Of a stretch of DNA of 49,491 nt, positions 32,860 to 42,554 are shown piece by piece. This DNA comes from a virus. The stretch spans positions 1 through 49,491 of the IMG/VR virus record IMGVR_UViG_3300024298_000341. One strand, written 5' to 3'. The translations under genes and the position numbers were made by a program. Below the pieces are notes generated by a model. That model ran no database searches. It was not told the DNA's origin and saw only the letters and a program-made list of their open reading frames with translations. Positions within the stretch are counted from its first letter, which is position 1, and each line of letters starts with the position of its first letter.

Positions 32860-35800
32860 TTAAAACTCCACTTTAAGTTTCTCTACATCAACACGCTCGG
32901 CGTAGACTATATAAAAATAATCCAGATCGGGCGAGTCTGACGATATATAAATAAAGTTGCCTTCAATTTTTTCAACATAAAGGTTTTGCTGATAGCCAAA
33001 CGGAGTGAGTTGAACAGTGATAGACTGAGGATCAACCAGCGCGACCCAGTAATCGGGCAGTGAGATCACGCCCCCGCGCCCGCGCCCGCGCACGTACACG
33101 CCGTTTTCTGGGCCTTCCAAGCAGGCGTACTGCAACTTCATTCCGCTCTTTGTGGGGTGGTCAATAAGGAACGCCTTGGTCTGCGCGGCCATATGGCCGT
33201 TGATTGTGGTATTAACGCCGATTGTTACAAGCGATCCAGTGTCAGTAATAGAAGAATTGCCAACGGCAGTTGAAGAAGTAAATTTAGCAATTGTATTGGT
33301 AGTGCCAGAAATAGTTCCAGCGCCACTTGTGCCACTTGTGCCTGCCGCACCGTTAGCACCACTTGTACCGCTAGTGCCAGTTGTGCCACTGGTACCCGCT
33401 GCACCCGCTGCGCCATTAGCGCCGCTTGTACCACTTGTTCCTGTAGTTCCGCTAGTTCCGTTAGCACCAGCTGCACCATTAGCTCCACTTGTGCCGCTAG
33501 TGCCAGTGGTGCCAGAAGTACCATTTATACCGCTAGTGCCATTAGCACCGTTCGCGCCGCTAGTACCACTCGTTCCATTAACACCGCTGGTTCCAGCAGC
33601 GCCATTAGCACCGCTTGTACCAGAAGTTCCATTGACGCCGCTCGTTCCGTTTACACCGCTTGTGCCATTTGCGCCACTGGTACCACTTGTTCCATTTACA
33701 CCGCTGGTACCGTTAACGCCACTAGTACCGCTAGCACCACTGCTTCCGCTTGTGCCATTTGTGCCGCTTGTTCCACTTACGCCACTTGTGCCATTTGCGC
33801 CACTGGTACCACTAGTGCCCTGTGTTCCGCCAAGTTCAGCGATAAAGTCTACTTTCCAGCCGATTGTAGCATCGATATAAGTAAATCCTAGAAGAGCAGA
33901 GAAATTACAAGTTAAGTCTTCTAACAAGCTTTCGATTCTCGATCCATTTCTAGCTACAGTTAAATTATTAGTTGGCCAAGTTTCTTTAAAATCATTAATT
34001 TCAACATAGTTACCAGCAGATGGAGTAGCTGGTAGGGTAATCGTAAAAGCGCCAGCAGAAGTGTCTGCAAGAATACGATCACCATTAACTGCGGTGTAAT
34101 TTGAGGTTTTTACCGTCCAGCCAACAAGTGGGCTAGTTCCGCTTGTACCGCTAGTACCTGTTGTCCCACTAGTGCCAGCAGCACCATTTGCACCGCTAGT
34201 ACCAGCTGTACCACTTGTCCCAGCTGCGCCATTAACGCCACTAGTTCCGTTAACTCCACTTGTACCATTAGCGCCATTTGCGCCGCTAGTACCTGTCGTG
34301 CCACTGGTGCCATTTGCACCGCTAGTGCCACTTGTACCCGTTGTACCGCTAGTGCCATTGACGCCGCTAGTGCCGTTAGCGCCATTTGCGCCGCTAGTGC
34401 CTGCTGTACCGCTAGTGCCAGTAGTACCACTGGTTCCGTTAATGCCGCTAGTACCAGTTGTGCCACTTGTTCCATTGACTCCGCTCGTACCATTAACACC
34501 ACTTGTGCCATTAATTCCACTAGTTCCGGTAGTACCACTAGTACCAGTAGTTCCGCTAGTCCCATTTGTACCGCTAGTGCCATTGATACCACTGGTACCA
34601 TTAATGCCACTGCTACCACTAGTTCCTTGAGTGCCACCGATTTCAGAAATAACATCGATTTTCCAACCAATTGTCGCATCAATATAAGTTAAGCCGATTG
34701 TAGCTGAAATATTACATACAAGATCTTCAAGCAAGCTATCGATTCTAGAACCATTTCTTGCAATTGTCAGATTATTTATCGGCCAAGTTTCTTCTGGATC
34801 ATTAAATTCTACATAATGACCAGCAGATGGAGAAGCTGGCAAAGTAATAGTAAATGCTCCAGCTGAAGTGTCAGCGAGAAGGCGATCACCGTTTACCGCT
34901 GTATAGCTAGATGTTTTTACCGACCATCCAACTAGTGGGCTGGTGCCACTAGTGCCACTTGTGCCTGTTGTACCGCTAGTGCCAACAGCGCCGTTTGCTC
35001 CGCTGGTACCAGCTGTGCCGCTTGTGCCATTAATCCCGCTTGTACCGTTTACACCACTAGTACCGTTGGCGCCATTTGCTCCGCTGGTGCCGCTAGTGCC
35101 GGTCGTACCGCTAGTACCATTGACACCGCTTGTGCCATTAGCACCGTTCGCGCCGCTGGTGCCTGCTGTACCGCTAGTGCCAGTTGTACCGCTGGTGCCG
35201 TTAGCGCCATTTGCACCACTAGTACCTGATGAGCCGCTAGTACCAGTTGTTCCGCTCGTACCATTAACACCGCTAGTACCATTGGAGCCATTCGTGCCTG
35301 AAGAACCAGAAGTGCCAGTTGTACCAGAAGTACCACTTGATCCAGACGAGCCAGCAGTACCGCTTGTACCAGATGAGCCAGAAGTTCCACCAACAGCCAC
35401 GTTCCAAGTTGATCCGTCGCTAATTACAGTAACTGCTTCGTACTGATCTAAAACGTAAGTATTGGCGCCATCAATTTGACCAAGAGAAGTGGCGTCGATT
35501 GTTAGAGTTCCAGTGCCTTTATTTTTTATCGTATACTGTCTGCCGCTATTAGCCGAGGCGGAAATCAGTGTGACAGTAATTGGCGAAGAGGAATTACCAA
35601 CGATAACGTCATCAAGAGTTGTGACAACATAACCTGTAGTTTTTACATCAACGTTGCGCTCGATAGATTCGGCGTAGAATGTCCTGAAAATGTCCAAGCT
35701 GCCAGAAATAAAATGCTGACCAGTGCCATTAAGCTCAAGAGTGTTTGTATTAAACCAAACACCAGAAGCCGAATGATAGGACAGCATATCGTTGTCCTGA

Positions 35801-38637
35801 ACACCAATCAGGCGAACGTTGTGCAACTCTTGCAATTCATAACCATTTTGAACTTTAACAAGGATCTCGCCCGCGCTCTGATGCGCGCGCACGACGTAGC
35901 CAAGAAAGACGCCGTGATCTGGCGCGATTGGAATTCCAGTTTGATAAGCGCCGGAAATTGTTGGCGACAGCCAGAGAGAAGCGCCCTCTGGAATACCAGT
36001 TGTGTTTATTCCCTTGAGAAGTCCGTTGATGATAACGTAGCCATCGGCACCAACAGCAACATCTTCAGCCATAAGGCCGAATGTTTTTGTGGAGCCCATT
36101 TCGCTACCAGCGTAAGATTTTTGAACAATGATTTTATTTCCTTGGGCGCCGGAAACATAAACAACAGTGCCCTTGGAAAGAGTACCAGTTGTTTGATTGG
36201 TGACTCGCTCAAACATTTGCTGACCAAGATCGAGATCAACATTACCACCAAGAAGGCCAAGGCTAACTGTGCCACGACCATCATTCCAGTTCATTTCGCC
36301 AACACCAACGGGGTCGGCGTAACCAGTATTGAATATTAATTCATTTGTTTTTACTGAACCAGAAACAGTGATTAAACTGCCAGATTCATAAGCAATGCTG
36401 TCGCCAATTGTTCCTGTTGTAGTAAATTTAGCTAGATAGGTTGGAGTACCGGAAACCGCAAGGCTGTTACCGCTTGTGCCGCTTGTGCCAGTTTGGCCAC
36501 TAGTTCCGCTAGAACCATTAGCGCCGTTGGCTCCGCTAGTGCCACTGGTTCCGCTCGCGCCAGAAGATCCAGTCGCGCCACTTGTTCCGCTAGAGCCACT
36601 GGTTCCACTAGCGCCTGCGACACCATCAGTACCGCTGCTACCACTTGTTCCGGCTGTACCGCTTGTACCGCTACTACCACTTGCGCCAGAAGAACCTGTA
36701 GCACCACTAGTACCACTGCTGCCGCTTGTGCCCGCTGCACCACTTGTGCCATTAGAGCCATTTACACCACTTGTGCCAGATGAACCATTGGCTCCATTAA
36801 CGCCACTAGTTCCATCTGCACCGCTGCTGCCGCTGCTCCCACTAGTTCCATTAGTCCCGCTAGTTCCAGTTATGCCACTTGATCCACTAGTACCGTTAAC
36901 GCCACTAGATCCACTTGTTCCGTTTATGCCAGATGTTCCACTAGAGCCACTAGTTCCATCTGTTCCGGCTGTGCCACTGCTACCGCTTGTTCCCGTAGTG
37001 CCGCTAGTTCCATTGATGCCGCTGCTGCCACTAGAACCGCTACTACCACTAGATCCACTAGTTCCATCAACGCCGCTAGTACCATCGGTACCGCTAGAGC
37101 CACTAGTTCCAGTTGTTCCACTTGAACCACTTGAGCCGCTAGTTCCGTTTATTCCGCTAGTGCCATCAGTGCCACTAGTGCCGTTAACTCCACTTGTACC
37201 GCTGCTGCCACTGCTGCCGCTGCTGCCACTTGTGCCATTTGATCCATTATCTCCTTTGTCACCAGTTCTGGCAAATGTAAGAATGCAATCATCACCATCA
37301 CTAAAAGGATTGGCGCTTGAACTATCTACAGGAGAAACAGTAATCTTAAAAAATCCAGAAGCCTCTTCTGTTGCGCTGATAGTAAACAGAATAAAAGTTC
37401 CAGTATCAAATAGCTTGCTTACTTTTACGTGACCTTTGATTGTCGATGTTGAATCATCAATCGTCCTGAGATAATTCTGAATATCGGAGTTATTCAGATC
37501 CACATCGTCAAGATTAATTCTTGTGGATGTGTCTTGAGTCGATTGGTTAAAGGCGAAATTACCCGCTCCTGGATCAATATCAGTTGTTACTGAACTAAAA
37601 TTATATTTAAAAGAAGCGCCGCCAAAGTTACCGTTTTGACCTGATGTGCCTGCGGTACCAGAAGAACCACTAGAGCCACTGCTGCCACTTGTGCCATCAG
37701 TGCCGCTGGTGCCATTTACACCGCTAGTACCGTTAACGCCGCTAGTACCTGCTGTACCGCTAGTGCCGGTGGTTCCACTAGATCCGCTAGAACCACTTGT
37801 ACCGCTAGAACCACTTGTTCCATCGGTGCCGCTGGTTCCATTTACGCCACTCGTAGCACTTGTTCCACTGGTACCATCTGTGCCGCTACTTCCACTGGAA
37901 CCTGAAGTTCCACTTGAACCGGAAGTTCCACTGGTTCCGCTAGATCCACTAGTGCCATTGATGCCACTTGTGCCATCTGTGCCACTCGTTCCGCTAGAGC
38001 CACTGCTGCCACTGGTTCCATTAATACCGCTGGTGCCCGCTGTGCCACTAGTTCCTGAAGAACCACTAGTACCACTAACTCCGCTGCTTCCACTTGAACC
38101 GCTGGTGCCCGTAGTGCCACTTGTTCCATTAATACCGCTACTTCCTGAAGTTCCACTTGTTCCAGCTGTACCACTTGTACCGCTAACGCCACTGCTACCA
38201 CTACTGCCACTTGTTCCATTCGTTCCTGAAGAACCGCTAGTTCCTGTAGTGCCACTGGTCCCATTTACGCCACTAGTACCACTACTGCCGCTTGTTCCAG
38301 TCGTGCCGCTTGTTCCATTGATTCCGCTTGAACCACTTGTCCCCGCTGTGCCGCTTGAACCGCTTGTGCCATTGATTCCGCTTGTGCCAGAAGAGCCACT
38401 TGTTCCGGCGGTGCCGCTTGTACCAGAAGAGCCGCTGCTACCACTTATGCCACTTGATCCACTGGTGCCGCTTGTACCGTTTGTCCCACTGGTTCCATTT
38501 ATACCACTAGTACCATTACCAATAATCTGATCAACCTCAACTATCTCAGTTGGAGGGCAAACGCCAGTTGAAGTCTCTACGATTTCGACTGGTCCGCATA
38601 TACCGGAAACGATGACCTCTACAACTGTATGAGACAT
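32860..38637 (-). CDS. Collagen-like long tail fibre with G-T-S / G-S-S repeats
   Basis: The 1925-residue protein has a short N-terminus (48) and five Gly-X-Y blocks: about 49-336, 464-722, 1080-1230, 1333-1503 and 1608-1770. X and Y are mostly Thr, Ser, Asn, Ala, Ile or Val, and proline is absent from the triplets. Between them are globular parts: 337-463; 723-1080, with F-G-L-M-A-E-D-V and a C-terminal strand rich in T-I; and two close copies of one module (about 1230-1333 and 1503-1608), both containing V-N-G-D-R and [10 protein letters not shown]. The end has F-L-I-D-H-P-T-K and [13 protein letters not shown], a C-terminal domain I associate with phage fibres. The protein is surely trimeric. 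It is followed by three lectin genes that could ride on it. Confidence 0.9.
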   Translation of the reverse strand: MSHTVVEVIVSGICGPVEIVETSTGVCPPTEIVEVDQIIGNGTSGINGTSGTNGTSGTSGSSGISGSSGSSGTSGTAGTSGSSGTSGINGTSGSSGTAGTSGSSGINGTSGTTGTSGSSGTSGVNGTSGTTGTSGSSGTNGTSGSSGSSGVSGTSGTAGTSGTSGSSGINGTSGTTGTSGSSGSSGVSGTSGSSGTSGTAGTSGINGTSGSSGSSGTSGTDGTSGINGTSGSSGTSGTSGSSGTSGSSGSSGTDGTSGTSATSGVNGTSGTDGTSGSSGTSGSSGSSGTTGTSGTAGTSGVNGTSGVNGTSGTDGTSGSSGSSGSSGTAGTSGQNGNFGGASFKYNFSSVTTDIDPGAGNFAFNQSTQDTSTRINLDDVDLNNSDIQNYLRTIDDSTSTIKGHVKVSKLFDTGTFILFTISATEEASGFFKITVSPVDSSSANPFSDGDDCILTFARTGDKGDNGSNGTSGSSGSSGSSGTSGVNGTSGTDGTSGINGTSGSSGSSGTTGTSGSSGTDGTSGVDGTSGSSGSSGSSGSSGINGTSGTTGTSGSSGTAGTDGTSGSSGTSGINGTSGSSGVNGTSGSSGITGTSGTNGTSGSSGSSGADGTSGVNGANGSSGTSGVNGSNGTSGAAGTSGSSGTSGATGSSGASGSSGTSGTAGTSGSSGTDGVAGASGTSGSSGTSGATGSSGASGTSGTSGANGANGSSGTSGQTGTSGTSGNSLAVSGTPTYLAKFTTTGTIGDSIAYESGSLITVSGSVKTNELIFNTGYADPVGVGEMNWNDGRGTVSLGLLGGNVDLDLGQQMFERVTNQTTGTLSKGTVVYVSGAQGNKIIVQKSYAGSEMGSTKTFGLMAEDVAVGADGYVIINGLLKGINTTGIPEGASLWLSPTISGAYQTGIPIAPDHGVFLGYVVRAHQSAGEILVKVQNGYELQELHNVRLIGVQDNDMLSYHSASGVWFNTNTLELNGTGQHFISGSLDIFRTFYAESIERNVDVKTTGYVVTTLDDVIVGNSSSPITVTLISASANSGRQYTIKNKGTGTLTIDATSLGQIDGANTYVLDQYEAVTVISDGSTWNVAVGGTSGSSGTSGTAGSSGSSGTSGTTGTSGSSGTNGSNGTSGVNGTSGTTGTSGSSGTSGANGANGTSGTTGTSGTAGTSGANGANGTSGVNGTSGTTGTSGTSGANGANGTSGVNGTSGINGTSGTAGTSGANGAVGTSGTTGTSGTSGTSPLVGWSVKTSSYTAVNGDRLLADTSAGAFTITLPASPSAGHYVEFNDPEETWPINNLTIARNGSRIDSLLEDLVCNISATIGLTYIDATIGWKIDVISEIGGTQGTSGSSGINGTSGINGTSGTNGTSGTTGTSGTTGTSGINGTSGVNGTSGVNGTSGTTGTSGINGTSGTTGTSGTAGTSGANGANGTSGVNGTSGTTGTSGTSGANGTSGTTGTSGANGANGTSGVNGTSGVNGAAGTSGTAGTSGANGAAGTSGTTGTSGTSGTSPLVGWTVKTSNYTAVNGDRILADTSAGAFTITLPATPSAGNYVEINDFKETWPTNNLTVARNGSRIESLLEDLTCNFSALLGFTYIDATIGWKVDFIAELGGTQGTSGTSGANGTSGVSGTSGTNGTSGSSGASGTSGVNGTSGVNGTSGTSGANGTSGVNGTSGVNGTSGTSGANGAAGTSGVNGTSGTSGANGANGTSGINGTSGTTGTSGTSGANGAAGANGTSGTTGTSGTSGANGAAGAAGTSGTTGTSGTSGANGAAGTSGTSGAGTISGTTNTIAKFTSSTAVGNSSITDTGSLVTIGVNTTINGHMAAQTKAFLIDHPTKSGMKLQYACLEGPENGVYVRGRGRGGVISLPDYWVALVDPQSITVQLTPFGYQQNLYVEKIEGNFIYISSDSPDLDYFYIVYAERVDVEKLKVEF
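33315..38520 (-). repeat. Gly-X-Y triplet repeat blocks of the collagen-like fibre
   Basis: Five blocks of nine-base units encode Gly-Thr-Ser, Gly-Ser-Ser, Gly-Ile/Val/Ala-Asn and related triplets, broken by globular inserts at about 33815-34130, 34640-34950, 35400-36470 and 37250-37630. The synonymous codons vary strongly between units, which would limit recombination between them. Confidence 0.9.
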
Positions 38638-38638
38638 G

Positions 38639-38980
38639 TTATGATAATGTTGAGATGTTAGTGTCTACGTTTACTGTTCCTTTTAATATTTTTTGAATTG
38701 TATTATCTGCGTATTTGACTAACACATCGTACTTTAAAGGACCAGGGTGAAGAGCGGCAGTTTGTGCCGCAGTCAGGGTTAGCTTAATTAAGCCTGAAGC
38801 CGGGGTGATTTTAGTGACCGTGAAAGTTTGAAGATTTGGAAAGTAATAATCTTGTTTGATTTCTGCATCAATTGTGGCATTAGTTACATCAATGGTTGTT
38901 CCAGTATCATTCTTCAAAGTTAGCACTAAACAGAAATCTACATTCCTTTCGATTGAAATATTGTAGGTGGAGGCTGGCAT
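38639..38980 (-). CDS. Small Ig-like baseplate/fibre-associated protein
   Basis: The 113-residue protein is one beta-sandwich: [17 protein letters not shown], then [24 protein letters not shown] and L-K-Y-D-V-L-V-K-Y. The pattern resembles the N-terminal domain of baseplate upper proteins (BppU-like) found before fibre genes in many phages. It ends one base before the collagen-like fibre gene begins. It is preceded by its own TGTAAA box and, further up, a terminator, so it opens the fibre operon. A role as adaptor between tail and fibre is inferred. Confidence 0.65.
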   Translation of the reverse strand: MPASTYNISIERNVDFCLVLTLKNDTGTTIDVTNATIDAEIKQDYYFPNLQTFTVTKITPASGLIKLTLTAAQTAALHPGPLKYDVLVKYADNTIQKILKGTVNVDTNISTLS

Positions 38981-38991
38981 GGCGCTTAATA

Positions 38992-39000
38992 CAATTTACA
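38992..39000 (-). promoter_or_regulatory. TGTAAA box at the head of the fibre operon
   Basis: The minus strand reads TGTAAATTG, 14 bases before the ATG at 38980 and immediately downstream of the terminator at 39003-39030. A terminator followed at once by the box supports a promoter reading. Confidence 0.5.
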
Positions 39001-39002
39001 CA

Positions 39003-39030
39003 AAAAGCGCACCATAAAAGATGCGCTTTT
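39003..39030 (-). terminator. Intrinsic terminator after the connector genes
   Basis: A 9-bp stem (AAAAGCGCA with TGCGCTTTT) encloses a 10-base loop. On the minus strand the stem is followed by TTTTTGT. It lies between the stop at 39052 and the fibre operon. Confidence 0.8.
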
Positions 39031-39051
39031 GATTTTTAATTTTAATTAAAT

Positions 39052-39534
39052 TTAAGTTAAAGATCCAGTCGCTAAACTATTTAAAACTTCACCGACCATA
39101 TTCTTAGCTACAACTTGCACAGGCTTGCTCTGATAAGAATTGTAAGCGTGAACTAACCTATTTAATTCGGCGCCGTGATCTTTTGACAAAATTACAAACT
39201 GTTTGCTAACTTCGTTGCCATTCAAGAAAGTAACAGAAGAATCTTCATCACGAATTGAAACAACATTATTTGTCGGCGTTGCGCTTCCAATTGTTTTGAT
39301 TGCATTGCGCGACTTCTTTTTGTAATAATGCATCAAATAAAGGTGCTTGAGGATGTTCTGCTCCTCTAACCCTAAATCACTAGAAGCGCCGCTATAATCT
39401 GTGTATATGAGACTGTTAAGCTCGCCAAGGTTGGCTGACAGCCAGCCAGAAATCATACTGATATTTGTCTCACCAGTATCGCCGTCGAATTCGTAATAAA
39501 AAATTCCACTCGCTATCTCTTGGATGTTAGCCAT
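39052..39534 (-). CDS. Putative head-tail connector protein
   Basis: The 160-residue protein is helical. It begins M-A-N-I-Q-E-I-A-S-G-I-F-Y-Y-E-F-D, has W-L-S-A-N-L-G-E-L-N-S-L-I-Y, then L-E-E-Q-N-I-L-K-H-L-Y-L-M-H-Y-Y-K-K-K-S-R, then a mixed C-terminal half with V-S-I-R-D-E-D-S-S-V. The helical N-terminal part and the place between capsid and fibre genes suit an adaptor (gp6/gp15-like) that docks to the portal, but no diagnostic residue is known to me. It overlaps the upstream gene by eight bases and is followed by a terminator. Confidence 0.55.
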   Translation of the reverse strand: MANIQEIASGIFYYEFDGDTGETNISMISGWLSANLGELNSLIYTDYSGASSDLGLEEQNILKHLYLMHYYKKKSRNAIKTIGSATPTNNVVSIRDEDSSVTFLNGNEVSKQFVILSKDHGAELNRLVHAYNSYQSKPVQVVAKNMVGEVLNSLATGSLT

Positions 39535-39922
39535 TTAAAACCTTGTTTAATTGTTCTCTCTGATCATCAGAGAAAATTTGTTTAGCTTGCGGCTGGGGTA
39601 CAAAATATCCCCTGCTCGCAACATTTTGAGTGTCAAATTGACGAAGTAGTCGCTGCTTTAAATTTGGCCTGCTTCCAGCAGGATCAATTTTTAGCTTGCT
39701 AGCGAGAGCTTGAATTTGACGATCAGACATAACGTCTAGATTCTCTTCAAAAATCTTGCGGTTAGCTGTTCCAAAAATATTAATTTCTGTGATTCCGAGA
39801 GTCTTTTCTAGCTGTCTGATTTTATCCCTGTATTCGGGCGAGTTCTTATCTTGTATAGAATTAATTTCGTCAATAAGATTTGTCTTTTTAGGAGCCTTGC
39901 TTTGTCCAGTAGAGATTTCCAT
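39527..39922 (-). CDS. Small head-region protein, unknown
   Basis: The 131-residue charged, helical protein contains a segment M-S-D-R-Q-I-Q-A-L-A-S-K-L-K-I-D-P-A-G-S followed by L-K-Q-R-L-L-R-Q-F, which resembles a SAP-like helix-turn-helix (a DNA-binding motif), but weakly. There is no membrane segment. It is the first gene after the capsid terminator and has a TGTAAA box 29 bases upstream. It forms a two-gene unit with the connector candidate. A head-completion or DNA-end protein is possible; I make no firm call. Confidence 0.55.
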   Translation of the reverse strand: MEISTGQSKAPKKTNLIDEINSIQDKNSPEYRDKIRQLEKTLGITEINIFGTANRKIFEENLDVMSDRQIQALASKLKIDPAGSRPNLKQRLLRQFDTQNVASRGYFVPQPQAKQIFSDDQREQLNKVLNG

Positions 39923-39948
39923 ATAAGATAATACTCTATATTTTACAC

Positions 39949-39957
39949 TTTTCTATG
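39949..39957 (-). promoter_or_regulatory. TGTAAA box after the capsid terminator
   Basis: The minus strand reads TGTAAAATA, 29 bases before the ATG at 39922 and 12 bases downstream of the T-tract of the capsid terminator. Confidence 0.5.
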
Positions 39958-39968
39958 TTATAGAGAAT

Positions 39969-39995
39969 AAAAAAACCCGCCCCTTTCGAGGCGGG
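39969..39995 (-). terminator. Intrinsic terminator after the major capsid gene
   Basis: A GC-rich stem (CCCGCC with GGCGGG at 39976-39981 and 39990-39995) is followed on the minus strand by seven T. It lies 20 bases after the capsid stop codon. The plus strand also has a T-tract, so it may work in both directions. Confidence 0.92.
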
Positions 39996-40014
39996 TTTTT
40001 GCTAAACATTAACC

Positions 40015-41160
40015 TTAGACGATCTTGCCTACGAGGGCGCGGGTGTCGAGGATGATACGACCCTCTTCCATCGAACCGAAGTAGCCGATCTTGTTCTGAC
40101 GGATGCTGTACTGGTCGTCAGCAACGAGGGTGAACTCGGCGCTGGAGTCTGGATCAGTAGCAACAACACGGAGCAGGGACTCACGGGAGCGGTCGATACC
40201 AACGAGGATCTCTTCAGTTGCACCATCGAACTGGGCAGCGCCAGTGGAACCGTCAGCCTTAGCGAAGGTGTCGGAACCAGCAGCGGTGTCGAAGATGGTG
40301 TTGAACTTCTGACCTTTACCCATTTCACCGAACTCAAGGATGGATACGCCATAGAAGCTGGGGATACCAGCGCTGTTGTAAACAGCCATACGCATCTCAT
40401 CAGGAGCGGCGATACCGTTCTCGCTGCCGTTGCCAGCAGAAGCGACGGAGGGCGAGCCCTTGACATTGATGGGGTTGTAGGCCATAGCGCGGATCTGCTC
40501 GACGATCTCTGGGGAAACCAGAAGATCGCTCAGGCCACCACGGGCGCCACCAGCAGGAGTACCCTTAGCCCAAGAGGTGTTGATACGCTTGCCGAGGGTG
40601 AGCAGTTCGTTCAGGTCAGCCAGCAGGAAACGACCAGCGGCATTGGCACGTTGAACGTGATCTTTACCATTGGTGGTAGCGGTAGCGAGAACGGACATTA
40701 CGAGGTTAGCAGAGGTGCGCTCCTGTTTCAGGAGGATTTCCTGAGCCATACGGGTGAAGGTCTTGGCGACAACATCCATACGGTGCTTGGCGGCGTACTT
40801 GCGGTCGAACGAAAGTGCGCTGTCAAGGCTGTAGGTGGTGATCTTCATCTCCGATACGGTGGGAAGAACCTGATTGGTGGGGAGACCGCCAGCTACTGAC
40901 TGCGAGTATACAGTGATGTAGTCCTCGTCATTGATGTCGAAGTAGAGGTCGAGTGGGATGCTGGGATTATCGTCAGCGTTAAAAGGCAGAGTGGTGAACA
41001 GATTGCTCAGTGTGGGAGCATTGTTTACAACTTCCGCGAGAACGGGGCCGATAAATTCAGCAAGGGCGACTTGAGCGTCATAAGCAACGGTGCGATTACG
41101 GCTAGCCATTGCTTTGATAAGCTCAACTTGTTCTGGAGTGCGCTTTAAGGTGATTTTCAT
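40015..41160 (-). CDS. Major capsid protein
   Basis: The 381-residue protein lies downstream of protease-scaffold and decoration genes and just before a strong terminator. It starts with a basic helix (K-R-T-P-E-Q-V-E-L-I-K-A-M), has V-A-L-A-E-F-I-G-P-V-L-A-E-V, then S-A-L-S-F-D-R-K-Y-A-A-K-H-R and a C-terminal A-D-D-Q-Y-S-I-R-Q-N-K-I-G-Y-F-G-S with E-E-G-R-I-I-L-D-T. An HK97 fold is assumed. C-ending, optimal-looking codons are strongly enriched here and in the decoration gene, as expected for the most abundant virion proteins. A good Shine-Dalgarno, AAAGGAA, lies 9-10 bases before the ATG. The identity is from gene order, length and expression signals. Confidence 0.85.
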   Translation of the reverse strand: MKITLKRTPEQVELIKAMASRNRTVAYDAQVALAEFIGPVLAEVVNNAPTLSNLFTTLPFNADDNPSIPLDLYFDINDEDYITVYSQSVAGGLPTNQVLPTVSEMKITTYSLDSALSFDRKYAAKHRMDVVAKTFTRMAQEILLKQERTSANLVMSVLATATTNGKDHVQRANAAGRFLLADLNELLTLGKRINTSWAKGTPAGGARGGLSDLLVSPEIVEQIRAMAYNPINVKGSPSVASAGNGSENGIAAPDEMRMAVYNSAGIPSFYGVSILEFGEMGKGQKFNTIFDTAAGSDTFAKADGSTGAAQFDGATEEILVGIDRSRESLLRVVATDPDSSAEFTLVADDQYSIRQNKIGYFGSMEEGRIILDTRALVGKIV

Positions 41161-41179
41161 TTAGATAGTTCCTTTCTTA

Positions 41180-41809
41180 TTACATGCGCAGACCAACTAC
41201 GGCGAAGACGCCAGAGAACTGGTCATTGAGGTTTGCAGTTGAGGTGAGGGGTGAGCGTGAGCCGGTGCCGAGAACGATACCGAGTTTGCCACCGTCACTG
41301 TGCAGACAGCCGGTGATCTTGCCGCCATTAGCGGAAAGTTTGAAACCGGAACCAACGGTCAGGGTGCCGTCGATAGCGTTTGCGCCGAGGGTGAAGATGC
41401 CACGGGTAGCGACTGGAACGGCTTGGCCGGGCAGTACGCACATAAGCTCTTCAGCCTTCTGGCGGTAATAGAGAAGTTTCTCACCGTTCTCATCAAACTT
41501 TGCAGTCTGACGGAGGGTAAGACCAAGGCAGTTAGTCAGGTCGCCAGAGGCGGCAGGAGTAACCTTCAGATTAACCTTGGGATAGGAGTTAGCCCCCATA
41601 AAGGGGTAGTCAGTTTTGCCGAGGTAAGAGTCGGTAGCGTAAGAGACTGGGTCGAGGTCAAAGTTACCAGCGGAAACTTTAACGAAGACACCAGCATCAC
41701 CAGTACCAACACCAGTTACGTTCTCGTTGACAGCTGCGTCAACAAGGGCGTACATGTTTACCACATCATGTTCGTCATATTGACGGAACGGTAGAAGACG
41801 ATTTGCCAT
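41180..41809 (-). CDS. Putative head decoration protein
   Basis: The 209-residue beta-rich protein starts M-A-N-R-L-L-P-F-R-Q-Y-D-E-H-D-V-V-N-M-Y-A-L, an N-terminal pattern that I associate with capsid-surface proteins of environmental phages. It has many small residues, G-V-G-T-G-D-A-G-V-F-V and G-I-F-T-L-G-A-N-A-I. It lies directly upstream of the capsid gene with the same high-expression codon use and an AAAGGA ribosome site 9 bases before the ATG. A TGTAAA box lies 20 bases before the start. The decoration role is inferred from position and expression. Confidence 0.7.
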   Translation of the reverse strand: MANRLLPFRQYDEHDVVNMYALVDAAVNENVTGVGTGDAGVFVKVSAGNFDLDPVSYATDSYLGKTDYPFMGANSYPKVNLKVTPAASGDLTNCLGLTLRQTAKFDENGEKLLYYRQKAEELMCVLPGQAVPVATRGIFTLGANAIDGTLTVGSGFKLSANGGKITGCLHSDGGKLGIVLGTGSRSPLTSTANLNDQFSGVFAVVGLRM

Positions 41810-41826
41810 ATAGTTATCCTTTAATT

Positions 41827-41835
41827 TGCTTTACA
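41827..41835 (-). promoter_or_regulatory. TGTAAA box upstream of the decoration and capsid genes
   Basis: The minus strand reads TGTAAAGCA, 20 bases before the ATG at 41809. A promoter here would raise decoration and capsid transcripts over the upstream protease. Confidence 0.4.
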
Positions 41836-41846
41836 GTTAATTTTTA

Positions 41847-42554
41847 TTATTTGGAATAGCTTACGCTAATATTTTCGCGAGAGAAAGCTTTTGCAAACTT
41901 CTCACGGAGACTGGGTTCGCCAGAAATCTTGCTATCTGGCGCGGTGTTTGTCGCTTTAGCGCTTTCGAGGGCGGCATCGACATCGGGCTTCTTCTCTTCG
42001 ACTTTAACCTCTGCGGTTACAGTGGAAGCTTTGCTAACTTCCTTGAGACGAGCCTCGACTTGCTCGGAAATCTTCTTTTCGATCTCGGCCTGCTGGGCTT
42101 TGACGAACTCTTTGTTTTTGTGCTTCCAAATAGCATTGAACTTCTCTTTGTAAGAAGCGAAAGCCTCTTCGGAAGCGTCAAGAGCTTGGACTTCACCGAT
42201 AACCAGCTTGCGATCATCATCAGAAAGATCGAAAGCGGCATCAAGTTCAGCTACGCGAGCATTCTGACGAGCGAGAGCTTGCTCTTCGGCTTGAACTTTC
42301 TTAATTTGATTAAGCTCCTCTTGAGTCTTGGAAAGCTCTGACTTCATCTGCTCTACGGAAGCGACAGTCTCTTTATAAAGCTTCTCAGCTTGCTCTTTAG
42401 CGTTTTTCTCTGCGGACAGAGACTCGCGATACTCTGCATCCTTTTGCTTGATAGCTTCTACGAATTGGCTGGTCATTGAAGCGACGGCCTCTTCACCAAA
42501 CTTTTTCTCCAAAAGGGCAGACTTAAGTTCTGAAATAAGTTTTTCTAAGTCCAT
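41847..42554 (-). CDS. Possible internally initiated scaffold protein (nested in the protease gene)
   Basis: An in-frame ATG at 42554 (M-D-L-E-K-L-I) begins exactly the coiled-coil half of the protease-scaffold protein and would give 235 residues, the size of a typical scaffold. Thirteen bases upstream the minus strand reads TGTAAAAAATATAAA, a member of the TGTAAA family. No Shine-Dalgarno is seen. This is a nested start like lambda Nu3 inside C, supported by domain border and motif only. Confidence 0.35.
   Translation of the reverse strand: MDLEKLISELKSALLEKKFGEEAVASMTSQFVEAIKQKDAEYRESLSAEKNAKEQAEKLYKETVASVEQMKSELSKTQEELNQIKKVQAEEQALARQNARVAELDAAFDLSDDDRKLVIGEVQALDASEEAFASYKEKFNAIWKHKNKEFVKAQQAEIEKKISEQVEARLKEVSKASTVTAEVKVEEKKPDVDAALESAKATNTAPDSKISGEPSLREKFAKAFSRENISVSYSK

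Noticed and set aside
33152-38530. Long plus-strand frames encoding Pro-Leu-Val-Pro repeats
   Set aside because: They are the exact antisense of the Gly-Thr-Ser repeat blocks; the repeat keeps the opposite strand open. The sense frame has globular domains and a known C-terminal domain.
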